DNA of 10,259 nucleotides, from positions 1 to 10,259 of the forward strand of contig JAZSRK010000164.1 of NCBI GenBank assembly GCA_045538465.1, in the 5' to 3' direction. The position numbers were made by a program, and so were the translations under genes. This DNA comes from Limiplasma sp045538465 (GTDB lineage Bacteria; Bacillota; Clostridia; Christensenellales; Aristaeellaceae). Shown in pieces: positions 1 to 7,080 of the stretch. Under the pieces are notes generated by a model, which worked only from the letters and a program-made list of their open reading frames with translations, was not told the origin of the DNA and searched no databases. Numbering within the stretch: position 1 is the stretch's first letter; every line of letters starts with the position of its first letter.

Positions 1-147
1 CCTCTCAGTCAGGCTGCGCCTGACAGCTCTCCCAGAGGGAGAGCCAAGAGTGGGGGCGGCTGCGCCTGACAGCTCTCCCAGAGGGAGAGCCAAGGGTGGG
101 GGCGGCTGCGCCTGACAGCTCTCCCAGAGGGAGAGCCAAGGGTGGGA
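1..147. repeat. Three tandem copies of a 46-bp double-hairpin repeat
   Basis: The unit beginning GGCTGCGCCTGAC recurs at 12, 58 and 104, an exact 46-bp period; the third copy ends near 146. Each unit contains a palindrome GCTCTCCC-AGA-GGGAGAGC (first copy 26-44). The first copy is also preceded by a second palindrome, GTCAGGC-TGC-GCCTGAC (8-24). Copies differ by single bases (AAGAG versus AAGGG after the hairpin). The same module occurs four more times in the window, at 7166-7210, 8191-8229, 8529-8575 and 8881-8927. It resembles REP/BIME-like or MITE-like intergenic repeats. There are no unique spacers, so it is not a CRISPR array. Its function is unknown; transcript stabilisation, termination or passive mobility are all possible. 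Confidence 0.9.
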
Positions 148-226
148 TAGCGTAGCTGACATGCGCCAAGCCGGGTATATACCGGTAACGGACGTCGAAT
201 AAGCAGAAACATAGACTAAAGAAGCG

Positions 227-273
227 AAAAAAACAGCACCTGCGGCAAGCTGAAATAGCCGCAGGTGCTGTTT
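227..273 (-). terminator. Intrinsic terminator of the manA operon
   Basis: A perfect 16-bp stem is formed by 231-246 (AAACAGCACCTGCGGC) and 258-273, with an 11-nt loop. Read on the minus strand, the stem runs straight into seven T residues (complement of A7 at 227-233). This is a textbook rho-independent terminator placed downstream of the minus-strand gene that stops at 402. Confidence 0.92.
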
Positions 274-292
274 GATTATTACATGTTTTCTT

Positions 293-361
293 GCACCCAT
301 GCAATGGGTGCGATCAGCGGGTTTTCAAAGGGTCTCAGACCCTTTGGCGGGGTCTGGGCAG
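293..361. repeat. Tandem hairpins in the 3' untranslated region of manA
   Basis: Two perfect hairpins lie between the manA stop and its terminator: GCACCCAT-GCA-ATGGGTGC (293-311) and CAAAGGGTC-TCA-GACCCTTTG (326-346). A weaker GC-rich GGGG..CCCC pairing follows around 350-369. Neither perfect hairpin is followed by a T run, so they are not obvious terminators. The second resembles a GGGTCTGAGACCC intergenic repeat I recall from gut Clostridia, which is memory and not a search result. A role in 3'-end processing or mRNA stability is an inference. Nothing in 274-401 looks coding. Confidence 0.6.
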
Positions 362-401
362 AGCCCCAGCATCCTCCGCTCCCCGTCCAACATGTCCTCC
401 A

Positions 402-1613
402 TCACACCACCGCCGACAGCAGTGCACGTCCTTTGCCCCGCAGCGCGACCTGGGGAGCAGCAGCGGCCAGCAGCACGCTCTGCCCTGCGGGCAGGGGCAT
501 GGATGCGCCATCCCAGCAGAGTTCCATGGTGTCAAGTGCAGTGAGCATCACAAAACCGGCACGCTTTTCAAGAGAAAGTTCGCCGTCAACACAGGCGCAA
601 TCCAGCTTGAAGGCGGGCACATCCAACAGGCGGGTGAGACCGTGGCCGCCTTCGGGCATGTGTGCCAGTTGGCCTTTCAGGGCAGGGTCGATCACATCCA
701 GCGATTGCTGAATGTGCAGAGGGCGCTTCTCGCCTTTTTCATTGGTGCGGTTAAAGTCCCAGAGGCGATAGGTCACATCGCTGGATTGCTGGATCTCGTA
801 AAGAACGATGCCGCCGCCGATGGCGTGCACCATGCCGCTGGGCATGTAGTACACATCGCCGGGCTTGACGGCCACACGCTGGATCATGGGCTCAATATCC
901 TCGCCGCTGGTAAGCCCGCGGCGCAGGTCATCGAGGGTGACACCCTCCCGGATGCCGTAGAGAATGCTGGCCCCCTCCTCGGCGCTGAGGATGACCCATG
1001 CCTCCGTCTTGCCCAGCTTACCCTCGTGCTTGCCGGAGTACTCGTCATCCGGGTGCACCTGCACGCTGAGGGAACCCTTGGCGCAGAGCAGCTTGAGCAG
1101 CAGAGGGAAAGCCTCGTCTTCCGCAAGACCAGTAAGGGCAGGCCCGTGCCAGCTGATCAGCTCGGTGAGGGTCTCGCCAAAGGGAGAAACGCTCTCCAAA
1201 CCGGGTATGGCGCTGATCTCCAACGCTTCACCGGTGCGGGCATCGGGAATAGCCTTTTGGTATAGGCTGCCCAGCTTGTCGCCGCCCCAAGGGGTCATGT
1301 CGCCGTAGCGATAGGCGGGCTGCATGGGGATGGGCAGGATGGGGCAATCGCCCAAGGTTAGCTCGTAGCAGAGCTGTCCATCGTTGGTTTTACCAGCCAA
1401 ATGGGCGTATTCGGTCTCCAAGAGGGCAGCGGTGGCGATGTCGTCGGCAGGGATCCGCATACGGATGCAGTCGTAGCCGTCGTCGTAGGCGCAGCCTTCC
1501 AAGGCGGCTAAGTCATCCTCGGACAGGGCTTTTGCCTGCACATATTGAGGGTTTACGCCGTAAAGCCAGAAGCCGTGGGTGGGAGTAAAAGAGTGCTGCA
1601 AATTTTTGACCAT
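402..1613 (-). CDS. manA: Mannose-6-phosphate isomerase, class I (type I phosphomannose isomerase)
   Basis: This 403-residue cytosolic enzyme is expected to interconvert mannose 6-phosphate and fructose 6-phosphate with a bound zinc ion. The cupin core is clear: the motif SVQVHPDDEYSGKHEGKLGKTE at about 183-204 supplies the usual zinc ligands Gln185, His187 and Glu204. PSGMVHAIG at 258-266 supplies His263, and YRLWDFNR (282-289) carries the conserved catalytic-site arginine. Recognisable isomerase sequence starts only near residue 94 (PIPMQPAYRYGDMTPWGG). Bacterial class I enzymes of this type are about 315 residues, so roughly 93 extra N-terminal residues are present. The start ATG at 1613 lies 9 nt after AGGAGG and 4 nt past the TGA of the upstream ABC gene, so the two are translationally close. 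An earlier in-frame start near 1844 would run deep into the ABC gene and is rejected. Confidence 0.93.
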   Translation of the reverse strand: MVKNLQHSFTPTHGFWLYGVNPQYVQAKALSEDDLAALEGCAYDDGYDCIRMRIPADDIATAALLETEYAHLAGKTNDGQLCYELTLGDCPILPIPMQPAYRYGDMTPWGGDKLGSLYQKAIPDARTGEALEISAIPGLESVSPFGETLTELISWHGPALTGLAEDEAFPLLLKLLCAKGSLSVQVHPDDEYSGKHEGKLGKTEAWVILSAEEGASILYGIREGVTLDDLRRGLTSGEDIEPMIQRVAVKPGDVYYMPSGMVHAIGGGIVLYEIQQSSDVTYRLWDFNRTNEKGEKRPLHIQQSLDVIDPALKGQLAHMPEGGHGLTRLLDVPAFKLDCACVDGELSLEKRAGFVMLTALDTMELCWDGASMPLPAGQSVLLAAAAPQVALRGKGRALLSAVV

Positions 1614-1617
1614 GGGG

Positions 1618-3384
1618 TCATGCCTCCTCGGTGTACATTTGGTAGAGCTGGTGGTAAAGTCCTTGCTTTTCCATGAGCTCCTTGTGGGTGCCTTGCTCCT
1701 CAATGCCGTTTTCGGTAAGCACCCAGATGGTGCTGGCCCCTCGGATGGTGGTGAGGCGGTGGGCGATGGTAAAGGTGGTGCGGCCAACGCTGAGCTTTTC
1801 CAGCGATTTTTGCACCAGCCGCTCGCTTTCGTTGTCAAGGGCACTGGTGGCTTCGTCCAGAATGAGGATAGGCGGGTTTTTGAGGAAGACCCGGGCGATG
1901 GAAATACGCTGCTTCTGACCGCCGGAGAGCTTTACGCCCCGCTCGCCCACAAAGGTATCGTAGCCGTCCTTGAGCTGGGTGATGAACTCGTGAGCGTCAG
2001 CCAGCTTGGCGGCTTCCTCGATCTGCTCTTGAGAAGCGCCGGGCAGGCCGTAGGCGATGTTTTCGCCGATGGTGCCGGAGAACATGTAGACCTCCTGCTG
2101 CACCACGCCGATGCTTTCCCGCAGGCTGCGCTGGGTGAGGGTGGTGATGTCCTTGCCGTCGATGAGGATGCGCCCGCCGGTCAGGTTGTAAAAGCGGGGG
2201 ATCAGGTTGCACAGGGTGGTTTTGCCAGAGCCGCTGGGGCCCACCAGCGCCACCCGCTCGCCGGCGGGCACGTGTACGTTGATATCCGCCAGCACGGTTT
2301 TCTCGTTGTCGCTGTAGTGGAAACTGACGTGGTCGAAGGTGACATCGCCCTTCACATCGGTAAGCACGGCGGCATCGGGGGCATCCACCACATCGGGCTC
2401 GTCGTCCATGATCTCGGTAAAGCGCTCGATGCCGGTCATGCCCCGCTGAAACTGCTCCATAAACTCCACGATGCGCCGGATGGAGGTGAGCAGCGTGCTC
2501 ACGTAGAGCAGGTAGGCCATGTAATCCGGGGCGGTGAGCTTGCCGGCGATCATGAACAGGGCACCCGCTACCACCACCACGATGTACATCAGGCCGTCAA
2601 AGACCCGGGTGGTGGTGTGGAAGCCGCCCATGTACAGGTAGCTCTTGTTTTTGATCTTCACAAACTGCTGGTTGCCTTCGTCAAATTTCTCCAGCTCCAT
2701 GGGCTCGTTGGCGAAGCTCTTCACCACACGGATGCCCAGCAGGCTGTCCTCCACCTGCGCGTTGATCTCGCCTACCTGATGGTTGCGCTGCTTAAAGGTC
2801 TGGCGCATTTTCTTGTTGAAAAAGCGGGTGCAGAGGATCATCAAGGGCAGCATGGCAAAGACGATCAGCGTCAGGATGGGGTTCATGCCCATAAGGATGA
2901 TAAAGGGCACGGTGATCTTGATGGCGGCGATGAAGAATTCCTCCGGGCAGTGGTGGGCAAATTCGGTCACCTCGAACAAGTCGCTGGTGATGCGGGCCAT
3001 CAACTGGCCGATCTTGGCGGAGGAATAGTAGGCAAAGCCCAGCTTTTGCAGGTGCTCGAACAGATCGTGGCGCATATCGCTTTCGATATAGGTGCCCATC
3101 TGATGGCCGCGGGTGGTCATGTAGAAGTTGGCGGCAGCATCGATGATGCGAAGCAGCACATACAGCCCGCCGATGCGCAAAACGAACTGCACCGTCAGGC
3201 TGGCAGCACCGCCGGTGGCCCGGTCGGTGATGGCACGGACGATCATGGGCAGTACCAGCTCGCACAGGGTGGTGAGGGCGGCGCAGAAAAGGTCAAAGGC
3301 AAGGATGTGCCGATATTTTTTAAAATAGGGCAGAAAACGCTTGATGAGCACACTGGTTTTCTGGGTACGTACTTCGGTTTGCAT
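1618..3384 (-). CDS. ABC transporter, fused transmembrane and ATP-binding domains (exporter half-transporter)
   Basis: This 588-residue protein has an N-terminal membrane domain of about six helices (segments near 28-50, 67-88, 148-188 and 262-300), followed by a nucleotide-binding domain. The ATPase motifs are complete: Walker A GPSGSGKTT (382-390), Q-loop VVQQE (427-431), signature LSGGQ (486-490), Walker B ILILDEATSALD (506-517) and H-loop His542. This is the MsbA/LmrA-like type I exporter layout, which works as a dimer in the cytoplasmic membrane. No partner half-transporter lies beside it, so a homodimer is likely. The substrate cannot be read from sequence; lipids, drugs or peptides are all possible. 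An AAAGG-type ribosome binding site precedes the ATG at 3384 by 9 nt. The gene sits 47 nt behind the membrane-anchored protein gene and 4 nt ahead of manA, which suggests one operon. Confidence 0.95.
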   Translation of the reverse strand: MQTEVRTQKTSVLIKRFLPYFKKYRHILAFDLFCAALTTLCELVLPMIVRAITDRATGGAASLTVQFVLRIGGLYVLLRIIDAAANFYMTTRGHQMGTYIESDMRHDLFEHLQKLGFAYYSSAKIGQLMARITSDLFEVTEFAHHCPEEFFIAAIKITVPFIILMGMNPILTLIVFAMLPLMILCTRFFNKKMRQTFKQRNHQVGEINAQVEDSLLGIRVVKSFANEPMELEKFDEGNQQFVKIKNKSYLYMGGFHTTTRVFDGLMYIVVVVAGALFMIAGKLTAPDYMAYLLYVSTLLTSIRRIVEFMEQFQRGMTGIERFTEIMDDEPDVVDAPDAAVLTDVKGDVTFDHVSFHYSDNEKTVLADINVHVPAGERVALVGPSGSGKTTLCNLIPRFYNLTGGRILIDGKDITTLTQRSLRESIGVVQQEVYMFSGTIGENIAYGLPGASQEQIEEAAKLADAHEFITQLKDGYDTFVGERGVKLSGGQKQRISIARVFLKNPPILILDEATSALDNESERLVQKSLEKLSVGRTTFTIAHRLTTIRGASTIWVLTENGIEEQGTHKELMEKQGLYHQLYQMYTEEA

Positions 3385-3431
3385 GGGTCAGTACCTTTCT
3401 TGCTAAAGGGTGGTTTTCTTGGAAATGGCGT

Positions 3432-4202
3432 TTAGGTGGGCTGGTCGGCGCTTACCAGCAGCGTTTGGCGCAGCAAAACATCGAGCTGCGCATCTTCCAG
3501 TCTGGGCAGGGTAATGGCGTATACAGCCTCCTCCGTCTGCCCAAAGAAGCAGATCTGGTCGTCGTTCTGCATGCGGGCAGCTTCCAGACCGGCCATGGCG
3601 TAGAGCCGATCGGCTTGCAGGATGTAGTCGCCTTCCAAAAGGGTAATGGCATCGATGGGGCGGATGCTTTCCACCAGCACTTCGGCACCATCCGGCAGCA
3701 GATAGTACAGGGTCACACGGCGGGCATATTCGCCGCTAAAGGCGGTGTCGTACACCCGTGCACGCTGCATGGTCACCTCGGCCGATTGGAAAGCCAGCAC
3801 CGGCTGACCAAAGGTGGCAGCCAGCGAGGGCAGATAGGCATCGCCGGGGGCCTCCAATGCATTCATGGGGATGGTGATGGGCTGGCTCTGGGCAGCGGGG
3901 GCAGCATCGGTCTCCAAGTCTTCCTCAGGCTCACCCATCAGCAAGAACAGGTAGCCGAACACCAACGCCAGCAGCACGAACAAGATGGTCAGCGTGCGCT
4001 TTACGATCTTCTTCCAAAGGGGCGTTGGCAGCTGCTCGGGCAAAGCCTCATCGTCGATGGGCTTTTGCTGGGGCAGATCGGCAGGTGTGGGCTGCTTCAT
4101 GCGGATCACTGCGCCGGGAGCAGAGATCGTACCGTTACCGGGGGCAGCACCGGCGGGGGCGCTTCCCTGCGGCGGTCGTTTGCGGGGCGGTTGCTGGGTC
4201 AT
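3432..4202 (-). CDS. Hypothetical membrane-anchored protein with proline-rich cytoplasmic tail
   Basis: I do not recognise a family for this 256-residue protein. Residues 1-60 are rich in Pro, Ala and Gln and look disordered. A basic stretch (KKIVKR, 64-69) precedes one hydrophobic helix at about 70-89. The remaining ~165 residues begin with an acidic linker (EPEEDLETD) and should lie outside the membrane by the positive-inside rule. The outer part contains alternating hydrophobic segments typical of beta structure and has no cysteine pairs or catalytic motif I can name. The start ATG at 4202 is preceded by AAGGAGG with a 9-nt spacer. An upstream extension of the frame to 4382 is rejected because it would cross the promoter at 4300-4329. 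It is the first gene of the operon with the ABC exporter, so an accessory role in export or envelope function is a guess. Confidence 0.8.
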   Translation of the reverse strand: MTQQPPRKRPPQGSAPAGAAPGNGTISAPGAVIRMKQPTPADLPQQKPIDDEALPEQLPTPLWKKIVKRTLTILFVLLALVFGYLFLLMGEPEEDLETDAAPAAQSQPITIPMNALEAPGDAYLPSLAATFGQPVLAFQSAEVTMQRARVYDTAFSGEYARRVTLYYLLPDGAEVLVESIRPIDAITLLEGDYILQADRLYAMAGLEAARMQNDDQICFFGQTEEAVYAITLPRLEDAQLDVLLRQTLLVSADQPT

Positions 4203-4299
4203 GGGGCATGACCTCCTTATGGTTGATGAAAAGGCAGGCAGCATGCCTGCTTGGTGGCTTCGTTGCGAAAGGGTGCAGTTTACGCTGCAACCGTTTTTG

Positions 4300-4329
4300 A
4301 TTATAGCACAGAGGCTTCTTTTGTGCCAA
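4300..4329 (-). promoter_or_regulatory. Sigma-A-type promoter of the membrane protein / ABC / manA operon
   Basis: On the minus strand, TTGGCA (4329-4324) is followed after 18 nt by a perfect TATAAT (4305-4300). The -10 box is preceded by TGTGC, giving an extended -10 (TGCTATAAT). It lies about 97 nt upstream of the ATG at 4202. The leader contains a small perfect hairpin, GCAGGCA-GCA-TGCCTGC (4234-4250). The arrangement is divergent from the plus-strand promoter at 4369. Confidence 0.8.
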
Positions 4330-4368
4330 TCCAGCAGACGGGAAGATTTACAAGAGAAATGCTGTTTT

Positions 4369-4397
4369 TTGACAGGCTGCATCCAGTGTGCTATGAT
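4369..4397 (+). promoter_or_regulatory. Near-consensus sigma-A promoter facing the GNAT fragment
   Basis: A perfect TTGACA (4369-4374), a 17-nt spacer and TATGAT (4392-4397) are present, with an upstream TG giving an extended -10 (TGCTATGAT). Transcription would begin near 4404, so the leader before the GTG at 4433 is only about 30 nt. It is probably also the promoter for the secreted-protein gene at 4764, because I see no other promoter before it. Confidence 0.85.
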
Positions 4398-4432
4398 GAA
4401 TACAGAAAAGCAAAGGAAAGGCAGGGCTTGCG

Positions 4433-4714
4433 GTGGAAGGAAAAGTGGTATCGTCCGTACAGATGGCGATCATCCGAAATCTAACGCACGACCTGCGGCC
4501 TTTTGCTGTGATCGAAAACGTGGTGACTCATGCAGACTACCGGAACAAGGGCTATGCTTCTGCCCTGCTGGATAGGGCATCGGAGATCGCCAAAGCGCAC
4601 CGGTGCTATAAGGTGTTTTTGGAAACCGGGTCAAACAGGGAAAGCACCTTAAATTTTTATCGGAAGAATGGTTTTGAGATCGATAAAAAGCATTCTTGCC
4701 TAAAAAGATTGTAG
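4433..4714 (+). CDS. GNAT-family N-acetyltransferase, lacking the N-terminal part (probable gene remnant)
   Basis: The 93 residues match the C-terminal half of a GNAT acetyltransferase, a family that transfers acetyl from acetyl-CoA to an amine. AVIENVVTHADYRNKGYASALL (residues ~25-46) contains beta4 and the acetyl-CoA pyrophosphate-binding signature, here R-N-K-G-Y-A. STLNFYRKNGFE (~71-82) is the typical C-terminal segment. Family members are usually about 140-150 residues, so the first ~50 residues (beta1 and the first helices) are missing. The frame is open only back to a TGA at 4397-4399, inside the -10 box of the promoter. The start is GTG, with a purine-rich AAAGGAAAGG upstream at a loose spacing. 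Such a fragment is unlikely to be an active enzyme. It could be a deletion remnant or, less likely, a short functional protein. Confidence 0.72.
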   Translation: MEGKVVSSVQMAIIRNLTHDLRPFAVIENVVTHADYRNKGYASALLDRASEIAKAHRCYKVFLETGSNRESTLNFYRKNGFEIDKKHSCLKRL

Positions 4715-4763
4715 TGGATCGCTGCGCTATAGACAAACCCAAAACAAAAGGAGATGATTCTTG

Positions 4764-5328
4764 ATGAAAAAGTTAGTGTGTTTTCTGGTTTTGTTGCTGC
4801 TCGTCTGTTCATCTGCGTTTGCTGAAAATGCAACAAGCGAAGGGCTTTCTGAGTTCACGTTCAGAAACGGTATCAAGTGGGGTATGGCACCGTTTGAGGT
4901 AATGGCTCGTGAAGGCATAGAAAGCGAAGATGCCTTCTCTTTGAATGAACGCTTTTTTTGCCGTTGTATATGACGATATCGTAGTTAGCAAATATACAAG
5001 TTCGCTCGCATATTTGCATGCTAATGGCAAACTATTTTGTGCTTTTTATGGTGTTTATGTTGATAATCTTTTTACAGATTTTCCATACCTAATGCGGGCC
5101 CTTTCCTCTGTATATGGTGATGCAGTCGAAGTAGACCCTGAGACGATCATACGATTTATGGAGCAGGTCGAGACTGTCACATACGATTGCAGCGACTGCT
5201 ATGAATGGCGCGCAGCGGATCGTACGACGATTTGGCTATTGATTTGTGAAGAAGAAGTATGCATTATATACGTTGCTCCCGACTTTGATATGTCGCAAGT
5301 TGGCGAGTATAATGTGACAGGGCTTTGA
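4764..5328 (+). pseudogene. Small secreted protein of unknown function, frameshifted at a T7 run
   Basis: The ATG at 4764, 10 nt after AAGGAG, opens with a clear signal peptide: MKK, then a leucine/valine-rich core and a cleavage-like SAFA-EN. The mature start includes FTFRNGIKWGMAPFEVMAREG, a pattern I associate with small secreted Clostridia proteins. The first frame stops at 4973. The continuing frame (4945-5328) carries YDDIVVSKY...FAFYGVYVD-like sequence to a natural stop. The switch falls at the T7 run in GCTTTTTTTGCC, at about 4951-4957. With six Ts the two halves join as NERFF-AVVYDD, a protein of about 187 residues counted from 4764. This could be a true mutation, a sequencing error in a homopolymer, or slippage. 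The gene is clearly more AT-rich than its neighbours. No enzymatic function is apparent. Confidence 0.75.
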
Positions 5329-5343
5329 TTTGATGAAGAAATG

Positions 5344-5390
5344 AAAAGGCATGGAATGTTGCTCATCCGGCAGCATTCCATGCCTTTTTT
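5344..5390 (+). terminator. Intrinsic terminator between converging genes
   Basis: A 15-bp stem pairs 5344-5358 with 5374-5388 (AAAAGGCATGGAATG against its complement) and can extend inward through wobble pairs. It is followed on the plus strand by a T6 tract ending at 5390. It lies 15 nt after the stop at 5328. On the minus strand it ends in only four Ts, so it may also terminate the AEC gene, but less strongly. Confidence 0.9.
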
Positions 5391-5437
5391 GATAGCCTTT
5401 TTATATGCGATCTATGCCGAACGCTTTCGATACGACC

Positions 5438-6382
5438 TTACATCAGCAGCCCCAGCGACCGCAGGATCAGCACCCAGAAAAACACGGTGATGACGGAAAA
5501 CGTGGTGGTGAACACCACCTGCGCACCGGCCAGATCATCGTTGCCGCCCATCTGCTGGGCCATGGGGTAGCTGGAAACGGAGCAGGGGGAGGCGTAAGCA
5601 GCAATCAGGGAGGCCAAGGCCACATCCCGAATGCCGATCAAAGCCGCACCGGTGAGGAAGACGGCGGGCACGAACACCAGCCGCCCCAAAACGCTCCACG
5701 TGAGCAGCTTGGCATTGGCACGGGCTTTGCCGAAATCCAGCGATGCGCCCAGCACAAACAGGGCAAGGGGAGAGGAGATATTCGCTAGATTGCGCAAGGG
5801 CTTGTCCAGCATTGTGGGCAAGGTAACATCCAGCCGCCAAAAAAGCAGACCGACCACCGTGGCAATGATCAGGGGATTGGTGACCACGCCCTTTAGGATG
5901 CGCTTGGCATCGGGCTTTTGGTCGGTGCCGTTGATCATCAGGGCGATGGTGCTCATCACGTTGAAGGCGGGCACCACGATGGCCACCATCATGGCGGCGA
6001 TGGACTTATCCGCAAGGGGGTACATCATGTTCACCAGCGGAATGCCAAAAAGGGCGTAGTTGCTGCGACCCACGCACTGGATGGTCACGCCCCGATCCCG
6101 CCGCTGGCTGACCAGCCTCGGCACGATGAGGAACAGCACCCCAAAGCACAAAAGGATGGTAACGAGCCCATAAACAAGGGTGCGCACATCCAAGGGGGCA
6201 TCCAGCGGGGTATCCATGATGTTGAAGGCCAGGAGCAAAGGCAGGAAAATGCGGAATACACAGGCGTTGACCTGCTTGGTGGTCTGTGCGTTGATCAGCC
6301 CGAAATGCCGTGCGCCAAAACCGATCGCCATCATAATGAGCAGCGGCAGCACGGTGTTGACCGAAAAGAGCAGGCTTTCCAT
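5438..6382 (-). CDS. AEC-family (auxin efflux carrier-type) permease
   Basis: This 314-residue, highly hydrophobic protein has about ten predicted membrane helices. The family hallmarks are RSNYALFGIPLV (106-117), NPLIIATVVGLLF (169-181), SSPLALFVLGASL (203-215) and SPCSVSSYPMAQQMGGN (265-281). The fold is two five-helix repeats, with the second starting after a short cytoplasmic loop near 150-165. Characterised bacterial relatives move malate or other organic acids; the substrate here cannot be assigned. The ATG at 6382 follows GAGG by 7 nt. The gene starts 32 nt after the stop of the YhhN-like gene but has its own promoter. Length is normal for the family and no key region is missing. Confidence 0.92.
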   Translation of the reverse strand: MESLLFSVNTVLPLLIMMAIGFGARHFGLINAQTTKQVNACVFRIFLPLLLAFNIMDTPLDAPLDVRTLVYGLVTILLCFGVLFLIVPRLVSQRRDRGVTIQCVGRSNYALFGIPLVNMMYPLADKSIAAMMVAIVVPAFNVMSTIALMINGTDQKPDAKRILKGVVTNPLIIATVVGLLFWRLDVTLPTMLDKPLRNLANISSPLALFVLGASLDFGKARANAKLLTWSVLGRLVFVPAVFLTGAALIGIRDVALASLIAAYASPCSVSSYPMAQQMGGNDDLAGAQVVFTTTFSVITVFFWVLILRSLGLLM

Positions 6383-6413
6383 GGTCTCACCTCGATCGAA
6401 TCAGAATGCGCTT

Positions 6414-6443
6414 ATTATACCACAGGCAACACGCTGAGACCAA
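6414..6443 (-). promoter_or_regulatory. Promoter of the AEC permease, overlapping the upstream stop codon
   Basis: On the minus strand, TTGGTC (6443-6438), an 18-nt spacer and a perfect TATAAT (6419-6414) are present. The -10 is extended by TGTGG (TGGTATAAT). The TAA stop of the YhhN-like gene (6417-6415) lies inside the -10 box. The -35 match is only partial, but the perfect extended -10 makes the call reasonable. Confidence 0.7.
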
Positions 6444-7080
6444 GCAAAAACTGCGCCGTGTAATAAATGCCCAAACTAATGTATTGGTTGAGCACAGGGC
6501 GGTTGTTGACCATGTTGTCGCAAAGAGTGGCATCGGAGAGGACGAACAGCAGCGCGCCGATGGCTGCCAGCAAGGGACGAGGGCCGCTGCCCAAGAAGGG
6601 CAATGGCAAAGCGGTAGCCAGCAGACCCGCCAGAGCGGTAGCATAGATGCACACTCCGTAGGCCAGCAGCTTGTCGTTCATGCGCTTGCGGTAGAAGAGG
6701 AGGAACCCCTGCAAAACCACCATGGCAACGATGAAGATGATGGCATTCCAAACAGAGAGGCTTTGCTGCCCCATCAAAGCGAGGATGTAGCAAATGTGCC
6801 CGCACAGGAACAGGAAGCCGCCCACCACAAAGCGGATGCCCAGCACCACATCCGCCACCAAGCAGATGAACAGCCCCAAAGCCATCCAGCGGGCATAGGG
6901 GGCAGGATTCATGCAAAGGGCAGCATAGCAGGCCAGCGCAGCGGCGCAGGCAGTGGGGAAGCCCTTGAGCACAAAGGTGAAGGGCGTGTCGTCGCCGCCC
7001 TTCATCAGGCGAAAGCGGATGGGCATGATGATAGCCCATGAGAGGGCGAGGATGATGAGGGAGAGAAGGATGGGGAGCAT
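6415..7080 (-). CDS. YhhN/TMEM86-family membrane protein (lysoplasmalogenase-like)
   Basis: The 221 residues form about eight hydrophobic helices. The family's polar signature residues sit in membrane context: VLKGFPT (37-43) with Lys39, CLVADVVLG (73-81) with Asp77, GGFLFLCGHICY (87-98) with His95, and GALLFVLSDATL (175-186) with Asp183. Characterised YhhN/TMEM86 proteins hydrolyse the vinyl-ether bond of lysoplasmalogens, which fits because many anaerobic Clostridia make plasmalogens. The reaction here is inferred from the family. The ATG at 7080 follows a perfect AAGGAGG by 8 nt. I found no convincing promoter in the 210 nt upstream, which are filled with hairpin repeats; readthrough from the aldolase gene is possible. 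Confidence 0.87.
   Translation of the reverse strand: MLPILLSLIILALSWAIIMPIRFRLMKGGDDTPFTFVLKGFPTACAAALACYAALCMNPAPYARWMALGLFICLVADVVLGIRFVVGGFLFLCGHICYILALMGQQSLSVWNAIIFIVAMVVLQGFLLFYRKRMNDKLLAYGVCIYATALAGLLATALPLPFLGSGPRPLLAAIGALLFVLSDATLCDNMVNNRPVLNQYISLGIYYTAQFLLGLSVLPVV

Noticed and set aside
1..147. CRISPR array
   Set aside because: The whole 46-bp unit is repeated, with no unique spacers, and no cas genes are present.
291..1265. Long plus-strand open frame opposite manA
   Set aside because: No domain or ribosome binding site; it is the antisense shadow of the isomerase.
1579..3435. Very long open frame on the plus strand opposite the ABC transporter
   Set aside because: Its translation is low-complexity (rich in His, Gly, Val and Asp) with no domain, and it lies fully antisense to an unmistakable ABC exporter. 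It is a by-product of codon bias in GC-rich DNA.
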